This document shows positions 13,117-26,650 of a stretch of 64,000 bases of DNA, piece after piece. The notes below the pieces were generated by a model, which was not told the DNA's origin, ran no database searches, and worked only from the letters and a program-made list of their open reading frames with translations. Position numbers and translations under genes: made by a program. Origin of the DNA: Liolophura sinensis (Eukaryota; Mollusca; Polyplacophora; Chitonida; Chitonidae). The stretch's first letter is position 1; every line of letters starts with the position of its first letter. The stretch spans positions 17,443,976 to 17,507,975 of the forward strand of contig NC_088298.1 in NCBI RefSeq assembly GCF_032854445.1. The letters run 5' to 3'.

Positions 13117-13349
13117 ATTCAGGCTTCCCATTCTCTGAGCAGTTTGACGTATTTCAGTATGAATGTAACCGGCGCAATACCATGTACGCGGGGATATAAT
13201 GGTCTATATTACGGTAGTATACATACAGTATACAGGCTTTTCACTGTCTGCTCTTTGCATATTACCAGATGATGGCATATGCCTTTTTCAAGCTGGAGTA
13301 TTCAACACTTTACCACCGTGTAGGCCTATATAACGTATTCGTTTAATGC

Positions 13350-13594
13350 GGAGTTCAGGTCGACGCAATGACAGAAGAGCCTCCCAGCAATGCGTTCGCT
13401 GTGAGTTCAAGTCCAACTCATGCTGCTGGCTTCCTCTTCGGTCGTACGTGGGAAGGTCTGTCAGAAGCCTGCGTATGGTCGTGTGTTTCTCCCAGGCTCT
13501 GCCCGGTTTTCTCCCACCCTAATGCTGGCTGCCGTTGTATAAGTGAAATGTTCTTGAGTACGGAGTAAAACACCAATCAAATAAATAAATAAAT
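13350..13594 (+). mobile_element. SINE, nearly full length
   Basis: Contains GACGCAATGACAGAAGAGCC, GCTGTGAGTTCAAGTCC (B-box-like), GTACGTGGGAAGGTCTGTC, CTAATGCTGGCTGCCGTTG and tail AATCAAATAAATAAATAA. The 66-codon frame across it is not a gene. Confidence 0.9.
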
Positions 13595-15324
13595 ATACAT
13601 GTATAAATATTGGTAGGCGTATCATAGGCCATGCAGTGGTCGACTGCTATTGGTTAAACAGCGACTTTGATGTTAGAGATATCGTGGAAGAAGCCTGGGT
13701 TGGGCTATAATGGTCGTTTATGTGATTGATCATGCCGGTAATTATGCAATATTGATTTCCTTAATAAAGCCTCGCAGTTAGCAGCGTATCAAACTCTAAC
13801 GTCAAATAGTTTTCCTATCGTACCACGGTACTCTCACCTTGAAAGATATATTACGTCATGTTTAGGATCGCCTTTTTAAGTGTTAATCGAAAACAGGTGC
13901 AAGGAATTAGACCGCCTCCTGCCTCCCATCTACCAACACTCTCTCCCACCCCCGCTGGCCTCCTCCATCCCCACTCGCCTCCTCCCTCGCGCATGAAACG
14001 CATACATATTCCATATGCCATTTTCGTCGTGTATGATTAAATATCACCTTCCCCGTTGTATGTGTTAGGTGTACGGTAACTTAGCCAGAAACCGTTGTCT
14101 GAGGGGAAGTGGGCAATATAAACTCTGCAAGGGTGCGAATTTTATTAATTAATGTATCGATTGATGAATTGATTGGTGTTTAACGCTGTGCTCATGAAAT
14201 TTCCACTTATACGACTAAGTCAAGGTTATATGTGATGTTTCATGACGTGACTACAATGCTCGTATGCTGAAGTCATTGAACTGAGTTGTTGTTGTTGGAT
14301 CATGGTTGTGTTAGATTTATATTTATGTAATGTGGTGTACTTGGTACCATGTAACTAGTAATGACTGATGTGTGTAGTGCCTAAATATGTTCAAGATTTC
14401 AGCCTCGATATAATGCGTATGTTGAACTAGAGATGAACTTTTTCTCCTTTTTTTCATTGTTTTGCTAATCTGATTCCAGTCTGGGTGTTGATCGCAGACT
14501 TGGCTTTTTTCTGTCTCGTTTACCATGAATGACTGACATTGCTCGTTAAGAGGCGACATCTTGTTTACCTTAACCGTCGAGTTCTAAATTCGTCTCTCGG
14601 TCTTACGCGGAATGAACACTTGGCTGTATCGATACTCCATAGTTTTCTTATCGTGGGTTTTAGAGCAAGTGCCTATGTACGGACATCGCGAAAAGGTCAG
14701 AAACCGCGGACATCTTATCTTATTGGAACTCCATATTCGTCTGTCCTGGAAACAACAGCCGGGACAGAAACACAGCAAGTTTACTAAATAAATCGAGATA
14801 TCTCCACTTCGGGCGCGTGTCGCGTATAATACCTTTCTCAACATCTGACCCCTCTACGAGCAACCAGTGCCACGCTGTTTCAATATTTACCATATCGGAT
14901 CATATAACGTCGATGTCGCGTGGAACGACCACAGCTTTGCTCGGTTTCAAAACGTTCCACAAAAGCCCCGGATTGGGGTCTGGTTATCTTTCATAATCTG
15001 GGCGTTCCACGCCGGCTTTAAGGGTTTTCAATAAGTAGAACTGGTGACAGGGATGTGTCGTTGTACACATTTTGTTTCCTCTCCCTTTGCGCATGGGTTG
15101 TAGTATTTACACTGACATGGCCGCGGTATGTGTATTATATAAAATAGTACCTGAGGCCGTTTACTGCTCTTTGACATTATCTCCTGTGCATTTCGATAGA
15201 TATTCCTATGTTAGTTTTAGACATCTATGTAAGGAGATAAGAAAACGTAATATAAAAGACTACAGTTTCCAGGGTAAAACCAAAGCAGTTACGACAGTAT
15301 GGATGTTGACATATAGGTGGTCAC

Positions 15325-15560
15325 ATATATTATCGTGAAATACGGATTCTTGCCACACACATTACGGTGAAATAAGGATTTTGGTCACATATATTACCGG
15401 TGAAATACGGATTCCTGTCACATACATTACCGGTGAAATAGGGATTTTGGTCACATATATTACCGGTGAAATACGGATTCCTGTCACACACATTGCCGGT
15501 GAAATAAGGATTTTGTCACATATATTAAAATACACAATACGGATTCCTGTCAATACACCT
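15325..15560. repeat. 33-bp / 66-bp tandem array inside a dispersed element
   Basis: Units alternate between GGTCACATATATTACCGGTG followed by AAATACGGATTCCT, and GTCACATACATTACCGGTG followed by AAATAGGGATTTT, making a 66-bp dimer repeated about three times. The flanking TACACCTCAGTTAGTATTTC and AACTGTTCATGT are the normal 3' part of the dispersed element seen near 29.9, 39.9 and 55.6 kb, which has a single ACCGGTGAAATACGG module. Both strands stay open across the array because the period is a multiple of three. Confidence 0.9.
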
Positions 15561-15763
15561 CAGTTAGTATTTCATTTTAACTGTTCATGTGGAAAAATGT
15601 AGCTGAAATTTATTAGACGTCACTGGTCTTGAATTACTCCAAAAAATACTGCCGCGCGGCGAACGGACATACAAAAAAACAAACGATATTGGGTCAAAGC
15701 TCGGTTTATCTTTGTTTTGTCACAGTATTGTCAGGTGGCTTACTGTTGCTCCGAAGTACAAAC

Positions 15764-15840
15764 CCCCTCCACCCCCCCCCCCCCCCACCTCCGCCTTCAC
15801 CACCACAACCACACACACACACTCTCCCGTCTCCCACCCA
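15764..15840 (-). repeat. C15 homopolymer and C/A-rich tract
   Basis: A run of 15 C at 15772-15786, then CACCTCC and (CA)n-like sequence. It lies 200 bp after the 66-bp array. Confidence 0.9.
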
Positions 15841-17849
15841 TGGTAGTAATAGGGTCAGTTGCCTTCATTATTATACGGAACATATAGACAACTCTAGTTG
15901 TAATCTCAGAGTGTTTGCTCTACTTAAAACAGAGCTCAAAAATAACACCCGCTTTCCCTCAAGGAGCGTATCTAAATATTGACCATCTCAACATAACGGT
16001 TACACAAGCAAAGTGCGGGCTCCTTATCAAAATATTACCCCGGGTATTTTGACTTGTTCAGCTGCTAGGTCTCGCTGCGTCTTGGCACATTGACTGAGTG
16101 AATGGCAGAATGCGCTTCTCAAGCAGGTCAGTGTAGATATATGCGTCTAACTACGGCATCATTTAGCTCATTCATTTGGACTATCAATGATAAAGGTTAT
16201 TAAAACAACTTTTTGGTGCAAACAACAGGCTGATGTTGTTTTAGCAAAGTTTCCGAGGTATATAGTTAGGGTGTGTCAAAGAAATCGTCGGATATATTCG
16301 GTATTCGTACATGTATGAAATAATATAAAACTACTCACCATTACTCAAAATACCGTAGCTGCCTCTATGATGAAAATTGATGCATTGTGATTAAAAAGAA
16401 TTTAGTTTATTACAGTTCTGTGAAGAAAATCAGATATCTGTTTTTACTGTAGTTAGACAATGTGAGATATTCTAACTTTTAAGAAATGTTTTACATTCAT
16501 GATGTTATAAAACTATTACAAACTGACAAGATGAATTTTATTATCGGCTGGCAAATGCATTTTCATCATAAATTCCGTCTCGGCGAAGGGGGTTTATTAA
16601 TTTAATTTTTTTTTAAGTACACGGCCATTTTGAAACTTTACTTGATACATATTTGCATAAACTCTATTCTTACATGTAGTAATAGCTTGCCTGAATATTG
16701 TACAAGGCAGTTGAGCTGCGCGGTACCTCTTTTGTGTGATTTCAATCGATAATTAACACATTCCAGTCTTCCACATTGAACAAATTATCACCGTCTACCA
16801 CGGCACTGACACCATTTTATTATCTGACTAGTTCGTGAATTATGCATGAAGCTATAGCCAATCAGAGCATGCAGATTCCGTCTCAACCGGAAGCACACCC
16901 CTGTTCGCCATGGCCCATTGAGCGAAATGAAGTAATTGTTTAAAGATTTATCTGTCTGCATCTCAGCTAAGATTAACGGCCTGATTGAGAAAAAGAAGAC
17001 TTACTTTCGCGAGGTGTAGTTCTGAATATGCATGAAACTGGTATGAACGTAATCAAAGGTTGATTACAGGTCATGACCGCACGGCTGGACTGTTGTATAC
17101 ATGTAATGTGCCTTAGTCATTGAAATGATTAGATATTTCCCTCTCTATAATCCTAAATTCAAATGTCCTCTGATCTTGTGGAAATGAAGCTTACTACCGT
17201 CTTGTAAAGGTCGAAAGGTTCTTTACTCATGACGGCATGTGCAGCTTTTGTTCCTAGCTGCCCAAGCATATTTCTCGCCATATACCCTTCCATTCTTCCT
17301 TTCCAACTAGCCTGCCATCCATCACGGCCGTCCGGCTATCGATGTGAGTGTTCCATACTTCGCTTAAATGCCACGAATTTGTCCTTATCTTTCCCTTTCC
17401 TTTTTGTTGCTTCGGGGAAGTCCTTTCAGCGGCCATCCCGTTTAACCAAGGACACAGCGTCGATTGCTGGTTTTCTGCGGCTATTCTGAGGGATAGGATT
17501 TCTAGGGTAGTTTTTCTTGCCGTCGGAAGCGTAGACAACCAATCTCTTTGGCTGACCAACTTTAGTTCGCTTGATTGGTTCCTCTGTCAAGTCGTTAAAC
17601 ACTCTACTGACCGCGCGCCTGATGAAACATTCTTGGGAATGCATCAACCTTAATAACCTCCATAAGACAAAACTGAAGGGAAATAGAGGTCAGAGGTGAG
17701 GTGTTGGTTTGCCTTAACATCATAACCTACTGCATTCAGGCGCCATTTGAAACAAAACCCCCTTTGTTTTGTTTCTCAACAAATCTCCCCTTTTCCTGTG
17801 AAACTTTTTTTTGTATTTTCGAATAGAAAACCATGTATTGGTTTATTTG

Positions 17850-17925
17850 GTGAAGGTAGTGGTGTTGGTGGGTGGGGAAATAGTCGGGGGTCGTGGTGGG
17901 GCGAGGCGGGGGTGCTGTGGTTGTA
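17850..17925 (+). repeat. G-rich tract
   Basis: Repeated GGTGG, GGGG and GGGGG runs over about 70 bp, including GGGGGTCGTGGTGGGGCG, could form a quadruplex on the + strand. Confidence 0.75.
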
Positions 17926-18747
17926 CCACCCGAGCTTCAGAATTCCGTCATAAGAACATAATTCAAAATTTCACGTAATATTCTGAAAGTACAGCGAAAT
18001 ACAGAACATGCTATTGTGGAAAATGATAAGTCAATTTGATTAAACCTGATGAAAGAGTGATACACCAGCTCAATTTCATTATAACAAAGCCCACTTGGAT
18101 TCAAATCAAACTCTGCTAAGAATCGGACTTATCTTTAAGACTTTTTACTTGAATACTTAGACTTATCGTAGACTTTGGTGATATAATTGAAAATTATTGC
18201 TTCAGGAATGATAACACATGTTAAGCCTCGCGTAAATCTAGGTCATCGTAGAGAACCTGGGACCAGAGGGGCTACTTTAATGAAACGTTCTTAGTGTTAA
18301 GTAGTCGTTTGCTATGTGTACTTCATGTCTGTGACTTAATCTTTGGCAGTATTAGCTCTTCCTTGCTTGGTGCATAGCGCAAGCAAATATGCCAGCTACT
18401 GCTGGTGTCAGTATACAGTGTGTGTAGGTTGGGTGTCATGAAGGGTGTCTTCTTCATAATGTACCATGTGAGGCAGCATTGTTAGAATGTATGCACTGTG
18501 GCTTCTACAAGGAGAGATCGCTATGCATGAAATGTACGAGCTAAACATAAAACCGTCGTGAAACTTCAAGCGGACAAACAGTCAGTGTCGTGCTTATGTA
18601 TATAGAAAGTTTGGTTTCTGCTGATTGATGTGGGAAACCCTTTAATGGAAACGAATTATGACGGGTTGTATGTATGCAATACGGTTCAAGCAAGCTGAAG
18701 CGTAACGAAGTTCATGATTATTCAAATTGACTCCGGCACCATGACAG

Positions 18748-18925
18748 ATATGACACCCCACCTAGTCACATTATACTGACACCGAGCCAGCCAGTCCTGT
18801 TTTCTTGCTTTAACCGCTCAGTGTTGAGCGCCCAGCGATACAGCAACAAGTACCATTTATAAAATCTTTGGTACGAGCCGACCCGCGTTTCATTTCAAGG
18901 TCTCCCGACCTCGAAGCGGACATTT
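18748..18925 (-). mobile_element. SINE on the minus strand, same family as 1238-1530
   Basis: Reading the minus strand gives GTCCGCTTCGAGGTCGGGAG, then TTGTTGCTGTATCGCTGGG and TGGCTCGGTGTCAGTATAATG. The extreme 5' and 3' parts are lost. Confidence 0.8.
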
Positions 18926-19033
18926 GTAACTAGTAAGCCCCTGAAGAGGTCTAACTGTAAACGATACAGAAATCAACTGAACATTTCGTCTAATCATGAT
19001 ATGAATACGTTTATAAATGAGTCAACAAGATGA

Positions 19034-19281
19034 CACTCAAAAAATTAATCTGTTAATTTGAACAGAAAGTCTGTTGTCTGAGTGATGCTAGAATGTATTC
19101 TTTTATTAGATCACAATATTCTGTCATATTAAACATAACATCCTGTTAGTCTCATAGGATGTTGAATGAATAGAACATGTGTGTTATGTTTAACAGAACA
19201 ATCAGCTGCAATGACAGAGTATATTATCGGATCTTTCAGACAACAAACTTTATGTTAACGGACAGATTACTTTTTTGAGTG
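19034..19281. mobile_element. TA-associated palindromic MITE, copy 1 (248 bp)
   Basis: Terminal inverted repeats CACTCAAAAAATTAATCTGT and ...TTTTTTGAGTG bound an element with further internal inverted matches (AGTCTGTTGTCTGAGTGATG against TTCAGACAACAAACTTTATG). The left neighbour is GA and the right TA, suggesting a decayed TA duplication. It is homologous along its length to the copy at 61649-61898. No open frame; probably a non-autonomous Tc1/mariner-type passenger. Confidence 0.88.
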
Positions 19282-21621
19282 TAATGATGCTGTACCGATT
19301 GTCGACTCAGTTGAAACCAAGACATTATTATGCATCGTAAACATAAAAGATCAATGACGATTATATATTGCAATCGTAATACAGCTTGGATCAACAAGCT
19401 GTACATCGTTTGATCTTATAGGACTTCTCCGGTTTGTGTGCGCCAGCTACATCATGGCAAGAAAAATAAAGGAAGCCGTAAAATCCATTTAGATATAGCA
19501 TCTTGCGTCCAATTTCCTTTGTCTCGCATCGTATCGATATATTCTGTAGTGAATACTTGAAACTATATAGGGCTACAAATACGTGTAGAATTTCATTTGA
19601 CATTTATATTGTTACATTCCTTATCAATCCTATTATACTTTCTTCTGGAATTTCTTCTAATGGCTCGCACACGGAGTTGTTTTTTTCCGTCTTTTTGTTT
19701 GCTGTTCTTTACAGTGACCATTGATAGTTTTGCCGTGACTTGTTTCTTCTTGCCCGTTCTCTTTTTTTTTTTTTTTTTTTTAGAATTTATTCGAAGGACG
19801 AGTTTCGCAGGCCTCCTCTTGAATAGAGAAAATTGAACATTCCCTTACGGTTAGTTAGCCAACCCTATGCACGCAACTATACACCTGTTGTGAGTTTTCA
19901 GATACTGTTGGACTTTGCACTGACAGTAGAAAATGTACTGTATATGTTTCAATGTAAAGGCAGCTCGCTCTAATCCCAACCATTACCCCCGTCTTTTCAG
20001 AACGGCCAAACTTTGCCCTTGTATTGTCTTTGTGTTTACAGCCGACACACAGCGGTTATCCAACACATGTGTTAGAACGAAGCTCAGCTCTATGGAATTC
20101 TTTTGTGCGCGGAGGAAATAAAAGGAGACCATCTTCCGGAGCGGTTTGAATTCTGTACGCACACCAGCATGACAATCTCAGAATAAATATCAAGAATGAA
20201 AAGTCTGAAAATGTGGTATTTGGGGACGACGTGCGGGTTTGTGTTAGTTCTCCGCGAGGCTTTACAAAATGTAGTTTAAGTCGAGGTCATCTGTTCGATT
20301 TACAGATTGCTGTCTGTTTTGACATAACCTGGAGTTCTTTTTGTTGTTAAAGACATAGCCCAATGTACGAGATTCATTCAGTACTTTCCTTTTAATACAA
20401 GACATAATTTCTCTGATAATTAATAAATCGTAAGTCAATGATGAAAATAATTCCCTTTGGTATCATTCAGAAATTTCGTTTATGGCGTTGAAAAACTGAC
20501 AATGCACCTAAGTTTGACTCGTAGATTGCTTTCAGGCCAATGTGACCGAAAAGCTGCTTGTGTGCATAGAGCACGACTTGACCTTTCGTCTGAACTGGTC
20601 TCTGCGCGAAGCTAGGAAGTAACCTACCGTGCTTTGTGTCTCCTGTAAATGACTCTCGACATTTCACGATACAGTATCGGTACGTGAAGAAATAAATAGT
20701 GCAAGAACAGGCCTGTGGATAGCTGGCATTGTTTTAACCACTGAGTCGTCTCCTTGTCTGCTTAAACAGATTGTCCCGTTTTTCCTTTTATTTTTTCCAG
20801 TTCCAATTTTTCTCTGGCCCCATCGGCCTTTTCCAAATTTGCCGGAAGAAGGCGCTGTGATGGAAGCTTTCTGTAGCGATCACGTGATTGTCATTACAAC
20901 CATACGCCTTGTTTTACTTCCTATCGTTTGTCAATTTGTCTTCATGACAACTAATGACGTGCGCTGGTGGTCCGACATATCTGGGATGGTTTTCTATTTA
21001 TGTAACGTAGTGGGTGGCAACATCTCGCAAAACACCGCGGGGCGTGAAGTTATAACGTGATTTGACGTCACGTTATCGCGTGTCGAGTCTGTTTGCAACC
21101 TGAACGAACTTGGTCAGAGTAAAGCTGTTAAGACACGAAACATAGACGTCTGTGTGTATTTCACAATAACTGTCTTGGGTGTTGACATTCGGCGGACATA
21201 GCTAGAAATATGTGTATGAATGTCGCTTCATATCTCAAGCGACGCGGTAGGTTGCATCTGAAGTAAAAATTTCTATTAAATTCTTACGCTTCAAAGGTCT
21301 TTCTAACACGAGGATCTGACTTAGCGTGTCTTCTTTAATATCAGTCAATGTTTACTGACGGTATTCCAACCGGTTTTGCGGCTAACCGCAAGGGGTAAAG
21401 TGCCCTTGGGGTTCATTTCCAACTCTGATTTACACGAGTGCCATTTCTTTACATCACAGCGTTAAATGACTTTCACTGAACGTTTGTAGATTCGCTGTTC
21501 AGCTTTTTTTTTTTTGAGATTTCGATAATGTGCTAAAGATCCAATGACAGCGGTGTCAGTTTGTATTTAAGTAGGCTTACATGTACGCTAAAGTAACAAT
21601 CAAAAAATTACTGGCGCATCG

Positions 21622-21770
21622 CTGGCCCAGATGGTTGAATCGCTGGCAGAGGCCCTTCACCAATGAGGTCGTGTGTTCGAATCCAGCTATTGTTTATTCT
21701 AGCTTTGACTTCAGGCCAGGAGGGTTGTTAAGTACTTAGCGAAGGTTGAAGATTTATTCAGGGCGTCCCA
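21622..21770 (+). mobile_element. tRNA-like SINE head
   Basis: CTGGCCCAGATGGTTGAATC (A box), GTCGTGTGTTCGAATCCAGC (B box), then TTCAGGCCAGGAGGGTTGTT. Pol III boxes are recognisable; the acceptor stem does not pair. Confidence 0.75.
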
Positions 21771-22600
21771 ATGCAATGATCTCCCGATCGCGACCTTACA
21801 AGTTAATTTTTCAATACGACATTGAGAGCCATACAAGTGAATAAATATATTACAATTACAAGGAAAACGTACATAACATTGCAAAGTGCTTCGGTCAAGG
21901 GTTTTATGTGCATTTGCGGAATCTTAGACCAAGTTGACTCGTTATTTACCTTTCTCAAAACTTGAAGTCGTCATTTAAGGAGAGAAATTTATATGCGTAC
22001 ATATTTTTATGGATTTAGCCGGGTTGTTCCTCTACATTGTTTTGTTAATTTCTTAGGCTACTTAAAAAACAGCGGATGTATCGAAATTACCTACTCTTTA
22101 AAGAAGGGAAAAAAAGACTGCACGAGGAGACTCAGGATTGAATCTTGGCGTTCGCTCTTAGCACAACTTTGTCTTACAGAAAACAGCTAGCCAAAATAAA
22201 TACTGAGATGACGTACGATTGTGGCAAGTACAGCCGATCATGTTGCAGTGGTGAATTGCCTGACCTACAGGTATATTCTATTCTGTAACACGGGTTACAT
22301 AACCTAATAGGGCGTTGTCACAAAAGCGGCATCTGTTCGGCTTCTTTTCACTTCACTTCTTGGGTCAGTCCAACCTTGCTTTGTACCACCTACCCCCACC
22401 CCCCACCCCTACCCCCTCCAGGCGTATGAAGGTATAACAGGTGATCTAACTCTTGATTCGGGTATGACACGTCACACGTATACTTCACCTCTCGCTTATC
22501 ATCCGTTTGTCATAGGTGATTGGCAGCGAGTGAACTCAGGTCACGTGACACGAATACCAGCGTTCGCATGCACTGATGTCTATGTCGTGCCTCTTGACAG

Positions 22601-23015
22601 GCGTGACGTATTCGGAACACTTGCCGTCTGCGTCTGATCAAACATCTGTTATTAAATATGCACAATGTTTGTTCATTTGACGATGAACACAAAATCTGCA
22701 TTGTCGAAAATGATGATAAGTCTTGATATCAGGTGGTTTGATTCAAAGTTCGTGATTTAAATTAAGGTTTATTTTTTTTCGTAGTTGTTATCGGGCATTC
22801 TTACTGGTGTGACGTATTCGGAACACTTGTCGCCTGCGTCTGATGGAACAGCTGTTATTAAATATATCCAGTGTTGGTTCACCTTCGTTCATTTGGCGAT
22901 TAACATAAAATCTGAATCGTTGAAAATGATGATAAATTTCAATATCAGGTTTCACCACGGGTAAAATGTGTGATTAATTCTAAGGTTTATTCTTGTGAAT
23001 TTTATCCATCATTCT
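22601..23015. repeat. Diverged two-copy tandem duplication, ~206 bp
   Basis: The segment starting GCGTGACGTATTCGGAACAC at 22601 recurs at 22807 as GTGTGACGTATTCGGAACAC. Similarity continues through 'GTCTGAT..AACA.CTGTTAT' and 'GAAAATGATGATAA'. Each copy starts with a TGACGTA motif. Confidence 0.85.
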
Positions 23016-24290
23016 TACTAACTTTCAATTCATTTTTGTTCACATATGCGGAGTTGTTTTAAACTCGCTTCTTTGAAATGTATAGAATTAGAAGTGGATT
23101 AAACATTCATCAGTCAGCAACTACTTCACTCTAGGCACATATTTATGACTCATTTAACCACATTACGGATCAATTTCCTTTAGTCTTTTGACTCTGTCAC
23201 CAATTAATAGAAGTACAAGGATTGTTAATTACATTTCCATTTTCTGTGTGAGTAAAGAAGAAAAACTCATTTCATCTCCAAACTCCCATTGTACGATAAG
23301 GAAAGCGAATGTAGATAGCTTTAGATCCCAAAAAAAATATAATAAAATGGTATAGTTAATTATCGTTCTGCTTTGCAGCGTCGCTCAGAGATACTTCATT
23401 CAAATGCAAACTCATACGTAGCTTTTCTGTTTATTCTTTAATCCAATGCTATACTCGGGTGACACACATTTCTGCCGATATTTTGATGTTAAGTATAATA
23501 TGGCCTGTTTATACGAGCATGCTGTAAACCAAGCAGAACTTAACCCGGTTGAAACGATTCGTCCGATATCTCACCTTCAATTGACACTTTGCTAATCGAT
23601 TTATGTCAATGGGTCAATTTCGCGATTAGTGCTGCTGTACTAGATTTGATGGTGTACCTGGCTTTTTAGTCCTGCAATACGGCCAAGAGGTCTTGCGTTT
23701 TCTGTCTCAGTTTCTAGGGTAACGTTTACGGCAGACCGTTGAGTACATGCATTTGATCAATACATTCGTGCTCAAAATCATGCCCACTCTTCTATATTAA
23801 AATTCTACCCAGTTAATTGATTTCTATCCATATCACAAAAATATCTAATCTTCATTTCTCGAGAAAGGTACAAAACTCCAATCAAATGAATAAATGAACT
23901 CCAATCTTGATTTCTGTCCCTATGACTCGTACATTTTCGAAGTTGCATAAATGGGGCGTTTCACCTTTGCACCTTAACCTTTTCTTCCCAACTAAGAATC
24001 AGGTCACGTTGCTATAAGAGTGAAGTTTAATTAAGAAAAGTGGGACATTTTCATGTATAATGACCTTAGGTAATCAAAGGGTGTGGTCGTCTTTTTATAT
24101 TTTTAGACGACATTTTAAGTCAAAACGACCTACTCTTCAGGGTGTTGCTCTGAAACTAAATCGCTGCCATTAGATAAGAATTGCGTGTCCTGTATCGTTT
24201 GCAAACCCATCATGAATTCCTCTTTCATGCATTCCGACCACCCATCCTGCAGGTATATAGGCTACGATTCTCATTTACTGATAAAAAATG

Positions 24291-24554
24291 CCTACGTGAC
24301 AGATGTGGTTAGCGTGCCAGCGCGACGCGATGACCCACGAGCCTCTCATCAGTGCAGTGGCTGTGAGTTCAAGTTCAGCTCACGCTGGTGTCCATTCCGG
24401 CCCTACGTGTAAAGGTCTGTCAACAACCTGCGGATGGTCGTGAGTTTCCCCGGGGCTCTTCCCAGGTTCCTTCCATCTTAATGCTGGCCACCGTCGCATA
24501 AGTGAAATATTCTTGAGTAACAGCGTAAAAAAACTAATCGAATAAATAAATATA
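24291..24554 (+). mobile_element. SINE, full-length type with tRNA-like head
   Basis: Starts CCTACGTGACAGATGTGGTT (A-box region), continues GCGACGCGATGACCCACGAG, GTGAGTTCAAGTTCAGC (B-box-like), CAACCTGCGGATGGTCGTGA and AATATTCTTGAGTAACAGCG, with tail AATAAATAAATATA. Confidence 0.9.
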
Positions 24555-26559
24555 TAACGGCTAAAGGTATGAAACTACGGTTGTACAAGTAATGGTAGCA
24601 TTTTCAAGGGCGTAACAGTTTTACAAGCATATCCTTCTTTCCAGTCCTAGCTTTTCATGTAATAAGTTTAAGTGCATTTCAATACTACCCTGTGCAAAAT
24701 TGAGTAATTATGACTACTTCTATCTAAAGTTACTTAGTACTACCTTGTAGGTCAAACAAAATGAAAAAGTTTGATCTAGCATAAAATACGTAGAGTATTT
24801 ACTGTAGCCAACCCAACGAAAGAGAATGCATTTGCATAATATATGCCGGATCACACAATAACGTAGCTGTGACATGGCATTGTAAACCAACAAAGTTTCT
24901 GTTTGAGCACCATATAGTTTAGCTTCATATCCTGATGAAAAAAAAAACAAAGCATTTATATTTGACCTTGACCCAGTGACCTTTAATTATACTTGGGGCA
25001 ACTCTTTTATTAAGACTCAATTATGTAGCTTCTTCACTTTTTGTTTTATTTTTACCTTTTGTCCTTTGTTCCTCAAGATGACCTAGAAGAAAATAATTCT
25101 CGTTAAAGCATAACACGATTAAGTTTACCCAGTAACCGCGGCCTGTTACGATTACGAGATTATGTAACGAGGTATATACGAGTAAAAGTAGATCGCACAC
25201 GTTTAAGCTGTCACGTAATTTTCCTCCATCACGATGACAGACAACGCCACAACTCGGCCTCTGTATATTTTCCGATTCTTTCAGATAGCGATAGAATTCC
25301 AGCTAACATCACAAAAAACAGAGCTGTTTGTATATGGAACTCTGCACTATGACGTCATTCGGGCCTTGGGAGGCCTTCGTGGAGTCTTTGGTAGCTACAG
25401 CATCCCAGCGTAGCAGTTGTCGGGTAGAGTCTACGCTGATCATCATAACATGTGTAGTCAGCATGTGGTAGAACACACGCTGCACGCCTTAGCTTACCGC
25501 TCTACTCTGTATTGTAAGACATTATGGTGCGGTCGTCAGCATTTCACTACCCTGGGAAAGTGGAAGAGCTCTCCGGCCCGATGGAAGAGGATTTTTTTTT
25601 ATCACGCCGATGTTTTCATAAGCATACGATGAAGTTGACATCAAAAGACTTTCGTTATACACTGTCGTTTGGGATTGTTTTTACTAAATGCTTTTAGACA
25701 CGTCCAGGGCTAGTGCAGCAAGTTCAAATTGTCTTATGTACGGAAACAAGATGGACTGTGACATTTATTTATTCGTGAGTTCAAACTTCCAGTTCAGTTC
25801 GCCAAACGCTAGAGTTTTTGGATTGTTTTTATGTGAACCCATTTAGCGAAAACACATCTTTAAGATACGCTCTGTGCAGAAAAGTGTAGTTGTATGGCTT
25901 GGATTCTACTATATACACTGTTAAGTTTATCTATCTCTCGCATTTGTGAGTTCACACCTGCTTGCAAACCTGTTCATTAAAAGCTGTTTTTAAATTCCAT
26001 TAAACACGACCATTTCGGCATTTTAGTATAAACTTATCTTTATGGTTTGCATTTATTTATATCTATTATTACAGCCCAATCAGATCTAACGCTAGCAGGT
26101 TTTTATTTTTAAAGAAGATGGTTACAAACTGGAAATGACGTTACCCGGATCAAAACCCGTTCATTTTACGTTCTGTTTTTAATTTTTTGAAACCACCAGT
26201 AAAGAAAGTTCAAGTTATTTTCTGGTTTGATTTGCACAAGACGCCCTGTTACGTTTAACTCTAGAAGCTTTGTGGTCAATTTTTTGATGGTTTGATTTCA
26301 GCTAAATGAATTGTCATGTTTTCCTTACCTTAGTAGGCGAGAGTTCAAACCCGGGTCCCATTCATTTGGTTTGCCCTTTGACTGTCATAAAGACGGCTAG
26401 AACATTGATAGTTTTATGTATAGCTGGATCTCCATCTGGTCACCTTTCTTCCAAAATAGGTACAACTTCATACCATGTAGAAATTTTGTTTATTGATTTT
26501 TTTTAGGCTTCATTCCATTTATGCTGAGACATACAAGAACAAAAAACAGTTATAAAATC

Positions 26560-26650
26560 TGTAAGACTACAGTACATAGTAAAATCAGAGCAGCGGTGAC
26601 AGTATGATAGCAAATTGTCACAGGTAACCGGCGAAATCCGGGACCCTTCT
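26560..26650 (+). mobile_element. Dispersed element fragment
   Basis: GTAAAATCAGAGCAGCGGTG, ACAGTATGATAGCAAATTGT and GTAACCGGCGAAATCCGGGA match the dispersed element of unknown class. Confidence 0.75.

Larger units (their letters stand above)
13604..18747. other. Gene-free stretch
   Basis: Holds the 66-bp array near 15.4 kb, C-rich and G-rich tracts near 13.95, 15.78 and 17.88 kb, and four overlapping short frames at 17229-17653 with no recognisable domain. Confidence 0.5.
19282..24290. other. Gene-free stretch
   Basis: Holds a tRNA-like SINE head at 21.62 kb, a C-rich tract near 22390 and the ~206-bp duplication. No exon recognised. Confidence 0.5.

Noticed and set aside
15362-15602. Repeat-containing open frames on both strands
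   Set aside because: Both come from the 66-bp tandem array; simultaneous open frames on both strands follow from the period.
17229-17653. Cluster of overlapping frames on both strands
   Set aside because: Four mutually overlapping frames with no domain, splice sites or strand preference; compatible with chance in a stop-poor stretch.
21622-21700. tRNA gene candidate
   Set aside because: A and B boxes are present but no acceptor stem pairs and the same head recurs elsewhere fused to SINE bodies.
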